This document shows, in pieces, positions 45,487 through 59,090 of a stretch of DNA of 64,000 bases. This stretch comes from Shimia aestuarii (GTDB lineage: Bacteria; Pseudomonadota; Alphaproteobacteria; Rhodobacterales; Rhodobacteraceae). The notes below the pieces were generated by a model. It was not told the DNA's origin. It did not search any database and was given only the letters and a program-made list of their open reading frames with translations. The translations under genes and the position numbers were made by a program. Within the stretch, counting starts at the first letter, position 1. The number at the start of each line of letters is the position of its first letter. The stretch covers positions 62,001 to 126,000 of the forward strand of contig NZ_JAKVRD010000009.1 of NCBI RefSeq assembly GCF_022814865.1, written 5' to 3'.

Positions 45487-45500
45487 CTGATCTACGTCAG
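45487..45500. promoter_or_regulatory. FNR/Crp-like site upstream of the nrd riboswitch
   Basis: CTGAT-CTAC-GTCAG is a near-palindrome with FNR spacing, differing from TTGAT-N4-GTCAA only in the outer bases. It lies 66 bp before the riboswitch start. It may add oxygen control to nrdHIEF; the evidence is sequence resemblance only. Confidence 0.4.
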
Positions 45501-45526
45501 CGCAGAAAGAAATTTGCGCCGGGCGC

Positions 45527-45571
45527 CCTCCATATATTGACACCAACCCGCCATCACCCCCTATATGGTGT
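45527..45571. promoter_or_regulatory. Possible pair of NrdR boxes
   Basis: Two imperfect matches to acaCwAtATaTwGtgt: CCATATATTG centred at 45534/45535 and CCCTATATGG (followed by TGT) centred at 45563/45564. The 29-bp centre spacing is slightly short of the usual ~31. NrdR would repress nrd transcription at high (d)ATP. Confidence 0.45.
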
Positions 45572-45740
45572 TGCTTCGGTTCCTTCGATTCTGATCGGAG
45601 GCTAAGAGGGAAGACGGTTCAAAGCCGGCACTGCCCCCGCAACTGTAAGTGGAGAGCGCGGTTGAATACGCCACTGAAAGTACGCTTTCGGGAAGGCCAG
45701 CCAAGCATAAATCCACGAGTCAGGAGACCTGCCGCAAGCA
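45566..45740 (+). ncRNA. Cobalamin riboswitch upstream of nrdHIEF
   Basis: It has the class consensus elements in order: AAGAGGGAA (45605-45613), AAAGCCGGCACTGCCCCCGC followed by AACTGTAAG, GGGAAGGC (45690-45697), and the B12 box GAGTCAGGAGACCTGCC (45717-45733). Cobalamin binding should repress the downstream class Ib RNR genes. The leader then holds short hairpins (for example GGGC-GGAT-GCCC at 45782-45793) before the nrdH ribosome site, a possible expression platform. The 45399-45565 segment before it holds only the putative operators. Confidence 0.95.
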
Positions 45741-45836
45741 CGACTTGATGACCACGAACGGAGGGTTCGGGGGCGTGCATTGGGCGGATGCCCGGCACTG
45801 CGTCCTCGACTCGTACAAAAAAGAGAGAGAGGACAG

Positions 45837-46058
45837 ATGAGCATCATTGTGTATTCCAAACCCGCATGTGTGCAGTGCACCGCAACCACCCGCGCGCTGG
45901 ATGCCAAAGGGGTTTCCTACGACGTTGTCGATCTGACGCAGGATGACGCCGCGATGACGCATGTCACCGAACTGGGATATCGACAGGCGCCAGTCGTCGT
46001 CGCGGGCGGTGATCATTGGTCCGGGTTTCGTCCCGACATGATCGCGCGTTTGGCCTAG
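45837..46058 (+). CDS. nrdH: NrdH-redoxin
   Basis: A 73-aa glutaredoxin-like protein with CVQC active site (residues 10-13) and the AAMTHVTELGYRQAPVVVAG region; the C-terminal SGFRPDMI matches NrdH. It reduces NrdE. The ATG at 45837 follows AGAGAGGACAG. It is the first gene behind the cobalamin riboswitch. Confidence 0.95.
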   Translation: MSIIVYSKPACVQCTATTRALDAKGVSYDVVDLTQDDAAMTHVTELGYRQAPVVVAGGDHWSGFRPDMIARLA

Positions 46059-46061
46059 GGG

Positions 46062-46471
46062 GTGTCTGAGCGGCCACCGATGCTTGTTTACTATTCATCG
46101 GCATCGGGAAATACCCACAGGTTCGTGTCGCAGCTTGAGTGGCCGGCCCTACGAATTCCGGTCGAGGTAGAGGCCTCGCTACAGGAACCCACTTTGCCTT
46201 ATGTGCTGATCTGCCCGACCTATGCGGATGGAGAGGGGCGTGGTGCAGTGCCCAAGCAAGTGATCCGGTTCCTGAATGACCCGCAGCGACGCGGCCTGCT
46301 TGTCGGGGTGATCGGCAGCGGAAACAGAAATTTCGGTGCGACCTACGCCCTTGCGGGTCGCATCATCTCACAGAAATGCAATGTGCCTCAGCTATACAGT
46401 TTTGAGTTGGCGGGCACGCAAACCGACATTGCCCGCGTGCGCGCTGGGCTCGTGACGCTAGGGGAAGAACT

Positions 46472-46490
<19 letters not shown>
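46062..46490 (+). CDS. nrdI: NrdI flavodoxin-like protein
   Basis: A 142-aa flavodoxin-like Nrd[14 protein letters not shown] phosphate loop, [21 protein letters not shown] and [17 protein letters not shown]. It supplies the oxidant for assembling the Mn(III)2-tyrosyl cofactor in NrdF. It starts with GTG at 46062, 3 bp after nrdH, and overlaps nrdE by 19 bp. Confidence 0.97.
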
Positions 46491-49583
<3,093 letters not shown>

Positions 49584-49603
49584 AAGGTGCCAATAAACTA
49601 GGA

Positions 49604-49627
49604 GGGACGCGCAGGTTGCGCGCCCCT
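49604..49627. terminator. Bidirectional terminator-like hairpin between nrdF and the reductase gene
   Basis: GGGACGCGCA and TGCGCGCCCC pair as CGCGCA/TGCGCG plus GGG/CCC with one mismatch around a GGT loop, followed by TTTCTT on the plus strand. It lies in the 47-bp gap between two converging genes. Confidence 0.65.
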
Positions 49628-49630
49628 TTC

Positions 49631-50713
49631 TTAAACATCAACTGTGACCTTGCCGATTGGATTTGAGCAGCAGGCTAGAATATACCCGGCCTCGATATCG
49701 TCTTCGGAAATACCGCCATTGTGGACCATATGGACCTCGCCTTCGGTTTTCTTGATCTTGCAGGTGCCACAGACCCCGAACGTACAGCCGGAGGGGATGT
49801 TCAGCCCGACCGAACGTGCGGCCGCGAGGACTGTGTCGGTTTCCACCACCTTTGCCGTCACACCTGAACTGCTGAAGGTGATTTCGGCCTTGCTGTCATC
49901 ATCCGGAATTACATCGTCAAGCTCTGGTTGTTCCGCGACAGTTTCGACCGGCGCACCAAAGCTCTCCTGATGGTAGTTCTCCATATCGAACCCGAGCCCT
50001 ACCAAAGCCTCGCGCACCGCCGTCATAAATGGCTCAGGGCCGCAGCAGTAGACCTCGCGCTCGAGGTAGTCCGGCGCCATGAGACCGAGCATAAGTTGAT
50101 TGAAGAACCCCTGATAGCCGGTCCAAGGGCGGAAGGGATCGGGTTCTTCAACCACGAACTTCAGATCCAAGCCGGAGGTTCGACTGGCCATCTGTTCCAA
50201 GCGTTGGCGATAGATAATCTCGGAAGGACGTTTGGCGCAGTTGATGAACACCACGTCCAGATCGCGCCCTTCATCCCACATGCAGGTGGTCATGGACATC
50301 ATCGGTGTGATCCCCGATCCCGCTGAGAGGAACAGAAATTTCTCTGCCTGACTGTCCGCGTTCGAGAACAAACCCGCAGGCCCAATAGCCTTGAGTCGCA
50401 TTCCCGGTTTCAGGTTGTCGAGCATCCAGCGTGTCCCGATACTATCGGTTTGCGCCTTCGCGGTGATGGTAATCGTACGCGGGCGCGAAGGCGAAGACGA
50501 GATCGTATAGGTGCGATGCACAACGCCACCTGGCTGTTCCGGCGCAGGGATTTCCAGGGTCAAAAACTGACCCGGATCATAGGAGAACTGTGCTCCGGAA
50601 GGCGAACGAAATGAGAAGCTAGCCGTGTCCGCCATTTCGGGCACGACCGAGACACATTCCAGCATCTCGTTGTCCAGCCAGAGCGCAGAGGAGAAAGAGG
50701 AAGATGAGATCAT
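49631..50713 (-). CDS. Ferredoxin-NAD(P)H oxidoreductase partner of the Rieske oxygenase (GbcB-like)
   Basis: A 360-aa reductase: FAD-binding RTYTISSSP (about residues 70-78), NAD-binding FLSAGSGITPMMSM and CCGPEPFM, a linker, and a C-terminal 2Fe-2S ferredoxin domain with CTFGVCGTCK and a late Cys in ILACCSNP. It passes NAD(P)H electrons to the Rieske oxygenase. The start ATG at 50713 is 4 bp after that gene, with the ribosome site GGAG inside the preceding stop region. It resembles the reductase of glycine betaine, stachydrine or carnitine monooxygenases. Confidence 0.9.
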   Translation of the reverse strand: MISSSSFSSALWLDNEMLECVSVVPEMADTASFSFRSPSGAQFSYDPGQFLTLEIPAPEQPGGVVHRTYTISSSPSRPRTITITAKAQTDSIGTRWMLDNLKPGMRLKAIGPAGLFSNADSQAEKFLFLSAGSGITPMMSMTTCMWDEGRDLDVVFINCAKRPSEIIYRQRLEQMASRTSGLDLKFVVEEPDPFRPWTGYQGFFNQLMLGLMAPDYLEREVYCCGPEPFMTAVREALVGLGFDMENYHQESFGAPVETVAEQPELDDVIPDDDSKAEITFSSSGVTAKVVETDTVLAAARSVGLNIPSGCTFGVCGTCKIKKTEGEVHMVHNGGISEDDIEAGYILACCSNPIGKVTVDV

Positions 50714-50717
50714 TTTT

Positions 50718-52240
<1,523 letters not shown>

Positions 52241-52348
52241 TTTTTTCAGAGTGGTCCGAGGGCGGGCCCATTGCTGAAATGCAAGCGACATCTTCAGGTT
52301 CAAAAGCGCGCTGCTGCACGGAAATTGCCTTGCGGCGAAAGTGATGAC

Positions 52349-53695
52349 CTACGCAGCGCTGGAAGTCGCATGTTGAAATGGCGATTCGGAGGGGGGAGGG
52401 AAGTTTGGGTGAGATTGCTCGCGACCTTCGGGGTCTCGTGACATCTCCCGGAGGTGACAGCCGAGCAAGATGAGCGCGGGCCAGAGCATGTAAGCTTCGA
52501 TTTCGAGGTTCTCGCCAAAAGAAAGTAGAACAAGGGTCATGAGAATACCGAGTGGCAGACGGCCCCTTGGATTGCGGGCGCCGTCCATAAGCACAACGGC
52601 GAGGTGGGCCAATAGCGGAACCAACAAGGCGAGAAAGCCCACGAGACCTTTGACGAAGAGCAAGCCAAACCATGTGTGGTGGCTGCCGATTGGCATGTAT
52701 TCCACGAGATGCGGTCCCGGTTGAACGGTGCCGTGACCAAACCAAACGGCATCGGTCTCCCATCTTTCGCGCGCAATGCGTTGAAGCGTTTCTCGCACGC
52801 GCGTGCTATCGGCGCGCGCTGCCTTGAAGCCATGTATGCCGGCCTTTCCGAGATCAAGCGCTGTCGCACCCCAAGTGGCGAAGCTTGCCGTGACAGCCGA
52901 TAGGGCCAGCCAGGCCCAGCTCTTGATGACGAGTGGCAGCAACCTTGGTCCGAATGTGCAACAGACCAGACCAACGAGCCCCATACGTGATTTTGAGGCA
53001 AGGATCATTAGAACCCCAGCGCCTAGCCCCGCCAGCATCCAGCCGCGATGCCTCTCTTCAAGGGCGAAGAGGACCGACAATACGCCGAGCAGTGCCGCGA
53101 AAGGCGACCATGGTGCGTAGAACTGCCAGCGAGGTGTCCAGCTCGCAGGGTCGAAGGTAAATAGGTAGACCGAGAAATACTCCGGCCCCGGTCCACCGAC
53201 CGCCTTCAGCGGCGAGGTGAAAATTCGCTCGGGCAAACCGAGGTAAGGGGCAAGCAGCAAGATCGGTGCGATGAGCAAGGTCCAGAGGCCAAGCACGCAT
53301 TGCGCGCGTATCAGGAGCTCGCGTCGGATGGGCAACACCGCTCCAACCAAGGGAAACAGGGCAAGGAGTGCCCAACCCTTGGCCCAACCAATACTCGATT
53401 TGATCGTCTTCTTCAGCCCCAAGCCCCAGTCGATATGACCGATCCATAGGGCGATCAGCATGACACTCATTCCGATGATCCAGAGCCAGACGATCCAGGG
53501 CACTGGACCGGTCGGCCATAGATCGCGACGGATGGCTTTGCCGAGGTAGAGGGATAGCGCCGCTAGTCCCGCAAGCACCCAAGCGAGGACTGGCCCGACC
53601 ACGTAGAGTGCCCCGAAGGCATAGAACACCCAAGTGAGTGTCAAGCTATGCCATATGAGGGACTCGGCAGGATTGCGCGGTCGGAGCGGATGCAT
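52349..53695 (-). CDS. O-antigen ligase/polymerase-like membrane protein
   Basis: A 448-aa polytopic protein with roughly ten hydrophobic helices and a large loop (GIHGFKAARADSTRVRETLQRI to GSHHTWFGLLFVKGLVGFLAL, where the HHTWF part resembles the H-x-x-x-x-G motif of WaaL/Wzy-like proteins). It probably polymerises or ligates polysaccharide repeat units at the periplasmic face. Its ATG overlaps the stop of the Wzz-like gene (TGATG). Which of the two activities cannot be told. Confidence 0.82.
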   Translation of the reverse strand: MHPLRPRNPAESLIWHSLTLTWVFYAFGALYVVGPVLAWVLAGLAALSLYLGKAIRRDLWPTGPVPWIVWLWIIGMSVMLIALWIGHIDWGLGLKKTIKSSIGWAKGWALLALFPLVGAVLPIRRELLIRAQCVLGLWTLLIAPILLLAPYLGLPERIFTSPLKAVGGPGPEYFSVYLFTFDPASWTPRWQFYAPWSPFAALLGVLSVLFALEERHRGWMLAGLGAGVLMILASKSRMGLVGLVCCTFGPRLLPLVIKSWAWLALSAVTASFATWGATALDLGKAGIHGFKAARADSTRVRETLQRIARERWETDAVWFGHGTVQPGPHLVEYMPIGSHHTWFGLLFVKGLVGFLALLVPLLAHLAVVLMDGARNPRGRLPLGILMTLVLLSFGENLEIEAYMLWPALILLGCHLREMSRDPEGREQSHPNFPPPSESPFQHATSSAA

Positions 53696-55164
53696 CACCG
53701 TTCCTTCGGCGTATTCAGCAGGCGGGAAACGAGCGGTTGGCGCACCCAAGCGAGAAACAGCCCCATGCACAACATGAAGGTGGCCGCGATCCCCGCAGCC
53801 AGAGCGAGTTTGCGTCTCGGAGACGAAGGGTGTTCGGGGCGGGACGGGTTCTCAAGGACCTGAATCAAAGGATAGGACGCATAGACGTCGGTTTTGGTCG
53901 ATTGAGTGCGGGCAATGGCCGAGGCAAATACCGCTTCGGCAACAGCAAAATCGCGCTGCCGATCTTCAAGCTCGGCTGCCAGACTAGCTAAGGCCGTTAG
54001 CCGATCTTCTTCCTCGTCAACGCGTTCTGCCATAGCCATATATTGACGGGCGAGCCCGGCGCGGTGGGCGTTCTCGCGCACGAGTTCGCTCAGAAGCGCG
54101 GCTCGCTGTCCTTCCGGCGCTCTGTCGAGATGTGGTAGGTCTTCCATCGTCAACCCTGTGACCGCCGCGGCCCTGGTACGCGCGGCATTTGTCGCCGCGT
54201 CATAGGCGTCTTGCGCTTTCAGGCGGGTTGGATGGCGCGCGCCAAACGTGGTCGCGGCTTGTGCAAGGACAGCGGCATGAATGGACACCTCTTTCAACAG
54301 TTCAAGATAGGGGGCGTCAGCATAGAGCTTAAGCGTCATCGCTGCGGACTCGGGTGGCAGGTTGAGCGCGGTTTCCAGAGCGCTGACCTTCACAGCCTGA
54401 TGCTCCAGTTCGTTCTCCAGAGAGCTCAGTTCCTGCTTTAGGCGATCGTGGGCCGCGAGTTGCGCGCGGTACTGATCCGCGTTGGTGAGGCCACTTCGGG
54501 CCTGCAGTTCGTTGATCGCGGCGCGTGTGTCGCGCACGGACTGGGTATAATCTTCGATCGCTGAGTTGCCGCTTTTTTCGCGCGTGGCGAGTTCATCAGA
54601 GCGCAGCTGATCGATCTCGTCAAAGAACGCTGCGATGAGTGCGTTTCCATAGAGTTGTGCGGCCTCGGGATCCCCGCCTTTGACCTCGATGTGAATAAGG
54701 CTGGTTTGATCGACCAGTGTGACTCTTGGCCTTTCTAGTTCGTGATGGCTTAGGCCAAGGCTTGCCGCCGCCGTTTCCAGAATGCGATCTGCGCCGATCA
54801 GGCGTTTGTAGGTCTCAGTCGGGCTGACAGAGCCGTTCGAGAAGGCGGAATTGGCGTAGGACGAAGCGTGGCCAATCTCGTTGAGATTGACCGAAGCGGA
54901 TGCACCGGATCCAGGTAGGATCAGGGAAGCGTGGGAACTGAACTTGAGCGGCGCCGTCGCAAGGTATCCCATGATCGGCGCCCAAAGAGCGCTGGCCCCG
55001 AGAAAAAACACTGCTGCGTACCGCGGCAGGCGGCCAGCGTCCGAAAGCCGTCCCCCCGTTAGGATGCGACGCCAACTTAGCGAGCGCAAAGGGCGGCGAC
55101 AAATGGACAGCCACCGCAGTGGGTTTGTGGAGCTGACGGTTTCGATATGATCCGGGGAAGTCAT
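53695..55164 (-). CDS. Wzz/GumC-like polysaccharide chain-length protein
   Basis: A 489-aa protein with an N-terminal cytosolic stretch, one membrane helix (AAVFFLGASALWAPIMGYLA), a long periplasmic coiled-coil region (about residues 195-430) and a second helix near the C-terminus (LALAAGIAATFMLCMGLFLAWV). It lacks a tyrosine-kinase domain. Such proteins set polysaccharide length. The N-terminal part before the helix (~45 residues) is longer than usual. Coupled to the ligase-like gene. Confidence 0.85.
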   Translation of the reverse strand: MTSPDHIETVSSTNPLRWLSICRRPLRSLSWRRILTGGRLSDAGRLPRYAAVFFLGASALWAPIMGYLATAPLKFSSHASLILPGSGASASVNLNEIGHASSYANSAFSNGSVSPTETYKRLIGADRILETAAASLGLSHHELERPRVTLVDQTSLIHIEVKGGDPEAAQLYGNALIAAFFDEIDQLRSDELATREKSGNSAIEDYTQSVRDTRAAINELQARSGLTNADQYRAQLAAHDRLKQELSSLENELEHQAVKVSALETALNLPPESAAMTLKLYADAPYLELLKEVSIHAAVLAQAATTFGARHPTRLKAQDAYDAATNAARTRAAAVTGLTMEDLPHLDRAPEGQRAALLSELVRENAHRAGLARQYMAMAERVDEEEDRLTALASLAAELEDRQRDFAVAEAVFASAIARTQSTKTDVYASYPLIQVLENPSRPEHPSSPRRKLALAAGIAATFMLCMGLFLAWVRQPLVSRLLNTPKER

Positions 55165-55283
55165 GCAAGAGTCCTCTTTATGGTTAAGAGGACTACGCTG
55201 ATCACGGGCTTCAAGTCATTCGGCCAAGGGGATACGTCACCGCGCGAAAGACGAGATGGCTACCCCTTCGGATAGCAGGCAGC

Positions 55284-55898
55284 TTAGAGCAAGCCTTCTT
55301 CCTGCGCCATCAAGGCCGCTTGGGTCCGGTTATTGGTGCCGAGTTTGCGATAAAGCGTTTTCACATGCAGTTTTACCGTCGGTTCGGAAAGGTCGAGGTC
55401 GCGGGCAATTTCCTTGTTGGATTTGCCTTCGGTCAGTCCGCGCAGCACCTGTTTCTCACGGGGCGTAAGTTTACGGGCGAGCGGATGCTGGGATTCGGGT
55501 TCTTCAGAGGTCATGAACCCGGCAGGCAAGTATTGCTCACCCATCGCCATGAAGCGAATGGCGTTTACAAGAGAGCGGGCAGGAAGCGTTTTGGGTACGA
55601 AACCCGCAGCTCCGAGATCAAGTGCTCTTTCTGCAAGCGATCGCGTCGCTTCTCCCGTGAAAAGGGCGACCCGCTCGGTGTTGTCCATGGCGATGGCCAT
55701 TTCGAGGCCTTTGAGACCGTTCATACCGGGCATCTTGAGATCGAGCAGGACAAGATCAAAGGGGCCTTCCGCCTTGATGATCTTCGCGGCGGTGTTGAAA
55801 TCCGGCGCCGTCGTGACTTCGATTCCACCTGCTGCCTTAATATAAGCGACCAACGTATCGAGAACCAACTCGTGATCATCTGCAATCAATATCTTCAC
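55284..55898 (-). CDS. LuxR-family response regulator
   Basis: A 204-aa response regulator: receiver domain with DDHE (acidic pair), phosphoacceptor Asp in LLDLKMPG and Lys in VPKTLPA, then a LuxR HTH (LTPREKQVLRGLTEGKSNKEIARDLDLSEPTVKLHVKTLYRKLG, for example SNKEIARDL and PTVKLHVKT). The GTG at 55898 follows CGGAGTAACC. It may take phosphate from the hybrid kinase at 59091 and control the surrounding polysaccharide genes, which is inference. It is divergent from the glycosyltransferase fusion gene. Confidence 0.92.
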   Translation of the reverse strand: MKILIADDHELVLDTLVAYIKAAGGIEVTTAPDFNTAAKIIKAEGPFDLVLLDLKMPGMNGLKGLEMAIAMDNTERVALFTGEATRSLAERALDLGAAGFVPKTLPARSLVNAIRFMAMGEQYLPAGFMTSEEPESQHPLARKLTPREKQVLRGLTEGKSNKEIARDLDLSEPTVKLHVKTLYRKLGTNNRTQAALMAQEEGLL

Positions 55899-56144
55899 GG
55901 GGTTACTCCGAGTTAACTTACGTACCTGATACTGGGAGATTGCGGCGGATTGAAGATCAGGATCCTGCGTTTTACCTATCCTTGCGTATAGATACATCTC
56001 CCTCTGGGATCATCATAATGCCCTATGGGATGAGCTTTCAACCACCCGCGTCAAGAACTGTCCCTTCGCCCGGCTATCGCCAAGTCGCAGGGACCATCAT
56101 GGTTACCGGACACTGCTTAACTGACATGTGCCGGAGATCACGTC

Positions 56145-57518
56145 ATGCATTTCGAACCCGCCAGACATCTATACTACGGCTCTGTCGCTGCGACCCCGCA
56201 TGCCCTGCCGACATGCAGAATCCTGGGGCAGCGCGTTGTGAGTGCGTCTGCGGATCGCGTTGTGCGCACCTTGCTGTCTCCTGGGCGCCGAAGCGTCTTT
56301 TTTCTCAACGCACATTGCGCGAATATCCGCGCAGAAGACCCGGCCTATGCCGCTGCCATGGCGCGTGCGGATTTGGTCTTGCCTGATGGAATTGGTGTCG
56401 AACTTGCGGCACGGATGCAGGGAGAGCAAATCGCCGAAAACCTGAACGGGACGGATTTCACGCCGCGCCTTCTGCGTCAGGCTGCGGAGTGGGGGCTATC
56501 GGTCTTTCTTCTTGGTGGTAAGCCCGGTACTGCAAGGGCAGCAGCGGCGCGCCTTTGCCTCGACATTCCTGGTTTGCAAGTTGCAGGAACGCGGGACGGA
56601 TATGGCGATGTGGCGCGTCCTCTCGATGTGATCGAAGAGATCAATGCGTCGGGTGCGGACATCGTGCTCGTTGCGATGGGAGTCCCGCGTCAGGAACTTT
56701 GGATCGATGCGCATCGACAGTTGATCGATGCTCCATTGGTTCTCGGCGTTGGCGCGCTTTTTGATTTCCTTGCTGGCAATGTGAGACGGGCTCCGCACTG
56801 GTTGCGAAAGCGGCGGATGGAATGGGTATGGCGGCTCGCGATGGAGCCGCGCCGCATGGCCAAACGCTATCTTGTCGGAAATGCCACTTTCCTGATGCGG
56901 GCCTGCGTTCATGCGGCACGGCAGATGGATTCGCAACGTTGCTTGGATATTGTGATCGCAAGCTTAGGTTTGGCGGTGTTGGGCCTTCCCATGCTGACAT
57001 TGGCCGCGTTGATCCGGCTCGACAGCAAGGGCCCGGCCTTGTTCAAGCAGATACGCGTTGGCAAGGACGGCCGCACGTTTGGTGTCTACAAGTTTCGCTC
57101 GATGCATGTGGACGCAGAGGCGCGCCGCGCGGCTCTACTCGCGAAATCTGATCGCGAAGGGGTGTGCTTTAAATCTCGAAATGACCCGCGTGTCACACGG
57201 ATCGGAAAGTACCTGCGCCGTCTTTCGCTTGATGAATTGCCTCAACTTCTCAACGTGTTGAGGGGTGAGATGTCTGTGGTTGGGCCACGCCCCGCGTTGC
57301 AGGAAGAGGTCGATAAGTACCCGTCCCGCGCCATGGGCCGTCTTGCAGTGAAGCCCGGCATCACCGGTTTGTGGCAAGTGTCTGGGCGGGCGGATATCGG
57401 TTTTGACAAGATGATCGACCTCGATCTCGCCTATGTGCGCGCGCGTTCCACGCTACTCAACTTAATCCTGATTGCTCTGACCTTCCGCGCCGTTTTCTCG
57501 GGGCGTGGAGCCTACTAA
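56145..57518 (+). CDS. WecG/TagA-type glycosyltransferase fused to sugar-phosphate transferase
   Basis: A 457-aa protein of two parts. Residues ~30-240 are a WecG/TagA/CpsF glycosyltransferase (NAHCANIRAEDP, LPDGIGVELAARM, GADIVLVAMGVPRQELWI). Residues ~265-457 are a bacterial sugar transferase (WcaJ/ExoY-like) with one helix, the VYKFRSMHVDAE, RIGKYLRRLSLDELPQLLNVLRGEMSVVGPRPA and LAVKPGITGLWQVSGR motifs (each shortened in practice). It starts polysaccharide repeat-unit synthesis on undecaprenyl phosphate and may also add the next sugar. The 246-bp upstream gap holds the divergent promoters. Confidence 0.92.
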   Translation: MHFEPARHLYYGSVAATPHALPTCRILGQRVVSASADRVVRTLLSPGRRSVFFLNAHCANIRAEDPAYAAAMARADLVLPDGIGVELAARMQGEQIAENLNGTDFTPRLLRQAAEWGLSVFLLGGKPGTARAAAARLCLDIPGLQVAGTRDGYGDVARPLDVIEEINASGADIVLVAMGVPRQELWIDAHRQLIDAPLVLGVGALFDFLAGNVRRAPHWLRKRRMEWVWRLAMEPRRMAKRYLVGNATFLMRACVHAARQMDSQRCLDIVIASLGLAVLGLPMLTLAALIRLDSKGPALFKQIRVGKDGRTFGVYKFRSMHVDAEARRAALLAKSDREGVCFKSRNDPRVTRIGKYLRRLSLDELPQLLNVLRGEMSVVGPRPALQEEVDKYPSRAMGRLAVKPGITGLWQVSGRADIGFDKMIDLDLAYVRARSTLLNLILIALTFRAVFSGRGAY

Positions 57519-57541
57519 TTCCGAATGAGAGGAAAAACGTT

Positions 57542-58429
57542 ATGAAACCTGTAAGAAAAGCCGTCTTCCCCGTCGCTGGTATGGGAACCCGTTTTCTGCC
57601 TGCGACAAAGACAGTTCCGAAGGAAATGCTACCGCTCGTGGATCGGCCCTTGATCCAGTATGCGGTGGACGAGGCGCGTGCCGCTGGAATCGAGGAATTC
57701 ATCTTTATCACGTCGCCGGGCAAGACGGCGCTCGAGAACTATTTCGGGGCAGCGCCCGCCTTGGAGCGTACCTTGTCGGAGAAAGGCAAGACGGGACCAC
57801 TCGAAGCGCTTCGCCCGTCGCATGTCGCGGAAGGCGCGGTGAGCTTTGTGCGCCAGGAAAATCCCAAAGGGTTGGGGCATGCAGTGCTATTGGCGCGGCG
57901 CCTCGTTGGGGATGAACCTTTTGCCGTAATCCTGCCAGATGATCTGATCCGCGCCCGCACGCCGGCTCTCAAACAGATGGTCGAGGCCCATTCAAAGAAC
58001 CGCGGCCATATGATTGCGACGGAAAGCGTATGCGATGATCGGATCAGCTCCTATGGGGTTGTCGATATTGAGCGCCGCGAGGGTGCGGTGCAAATCTTGC
58101 GCGGGCTGGTGGAAAAACCGCGCCCAGAAGAAGCCCCGTCGCAGTCCGGTGTCGTGGGGCGCTATATCCTCGAGCCGAGTATTTTTGAGCGGCTCGCGGT
58201 GCAAGGTCCGGGTGCGGGTGGCGAAATCCAACTGACCGACGCAATTGCGGCGGATATCGCGGAAACGGGTGTCAACGGTTTCGAGTTCGACGGGGAGCGC
58301 TTCGATTGTGGGTCCGTTTCCGGTTTCTTGAATGCCACGATTGCCTACGCTCTTGATCGTCCCGACCTGATCGACAATCTGCAAGGCTTCTTGCGAGGGC
58401 GCGCGACCGGCCTGTCGCAAGCCGCTTGA
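57542..58429 (+). CDS. galU: UTP-glucose-1-phosphate uridylyltransferase
   Basis: A 295-aa nucleotidyltransferase: KAVFPVAGMGTRFLPATKTVPKEMLP N-terminal signature (shortened: GMGTRFLPAT and PKEMLP), PKGLGHAVLLAR and VVEKPRPEEAPS-type sugar binding (GLVEKPRPEEAPS). It makes UDP-glucose for polysaccharide synthesis. It starts 23 bp after the glycosyltransferase fusion and is followed by a perfect hairpin at 58442-58475. Confidence 0.96.
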   Translation: MKPVRKAVFPVAGMGTRFLPATKTVPKEMLPLVDRPLIQYAVDEARAAGIEEFIFITSPGKTALENYFGAAPALERTLSEKGKTGPLEALRPSHVAEGAVSFVRQENPKGLGHAVLLARRLVGDEPFAVILPDDLIRARTPALKQMVEAHSKNRGHMIATESVCDDRISSYGVVDIERREGAVQILRGLVEKPRPEEAPSQSGVVGRYILEPSIFERLAVQGPGAGGEIQLTDAIAADIAETGVNGFEFDGERFDCGSVSGFLNATIAYALDRPDLIDNLQGFLRGRATGLSQAA

Positions 58430-58441
58430 GCCAGAGAACAA

Positions 58442-58475
58442 GACAGAACCCTATCCGTATGGATAGGGTTCTGTC
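58442..58475 (+). terminator. Perfect 15-bp stem after galU
   Basis: GACAGAACCCTATCC and GGATAGGGTTCTGTC are exact inverse complements around GTAT, 12 bp after the galU stop. It is a very stable hairpin without a clear T-run. It is likely the end of the polysaccharide transcript, or a separate mobile or regulatory palindrome. Confidence 0.75.
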
Positions 58476-58546
58476 CGCATGCCCGACTTAAACCGATGCT
58501 GTCCCTCGGGCATGATCGGTCCGATTTCCTATTGGAGAAGCAAATC

Positions 58547-59053
58547 ATGTTGCGCTTTTTGATGTTCCTCGGCCTGTCTTTGGGTGTGTTGGTCGGGCCT
58601 GCCGTTGCAGATGAGGTGCCACGTCCCGAAGGCGAGGTTCTCCTGACGGTGTCGGGTGAGATTGCGAACACCAACGCTGAAGGTGCCGCGCAGTTCGATA
58701 TGGATATGCTTATGGCGATGCCAGCGACGCGGTTTCGTACGACGACGCTTTGGACCGAAGGCGTCAAGACCTTCAAAGGGGTCTCCTTGATCGAGCTTCT
58801 GGAAGTGGTCGGAGTGAATGGGAAGACGCTTCGGGCCACTGCGTTGAACGACTACTCGATCGAGATTCCCGTAGACAGCATTCAAGCAGGCGCACCGATT
58901 GTTGCCTACGAGATGGATGGCGAAACGATGTCACGCCGTCAGAAGGGGCCTCTTTGGATCGTCTATCCCTATGACAGTGATGAAGATTTTCGCACGGAAG
59001 TGATTTACTCCAGAAGCATCTGGCAGCTCGACCGGATCGAGATCGTGAAATAA
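58547..59053 (+). CDS. Molybdopterin-oxidoreductase-fold periplasmic protein lacking the Mo-cysteine
   Basis: A 168-aa protein with signal peptide (MLRFLMFLGLSLGVLVGPAVA). Its mature part resembles the sulfite-oxidase-like molybdopterin-binding domain: TLWTEGVKTFKGVSLIELLEVVG, LNDYSIEIPV and GPLWIVYPYD. The mature protein contains no cysteine, so the metal ligand of true enzymes is missing and a catalytic role is unlikely. It lies 37 bp before a hybrid histidine kinase gene and is probably its periplasmic sensor partner. Confidence 0.83.
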   Translation: MLRFLMFLGLSLGVLVGPAVADEVPRPEGEVLLTVSGEIANTNAEGAAQFDMDMLMAMPATRFRTTTLWTEGVKTFKGVSLIELLEVVGVNGKTLRATALNDYSIEIPVDSIQAGAPIVAYEMDGETMSRRQKGPLWIVYPYDSDEDFRTEVIYSRSIWQLDRIEIVK

Positions 59054-59090
59054 CGCTGGACGCATCCAGTGGAATGCGGACCATGGGCTT

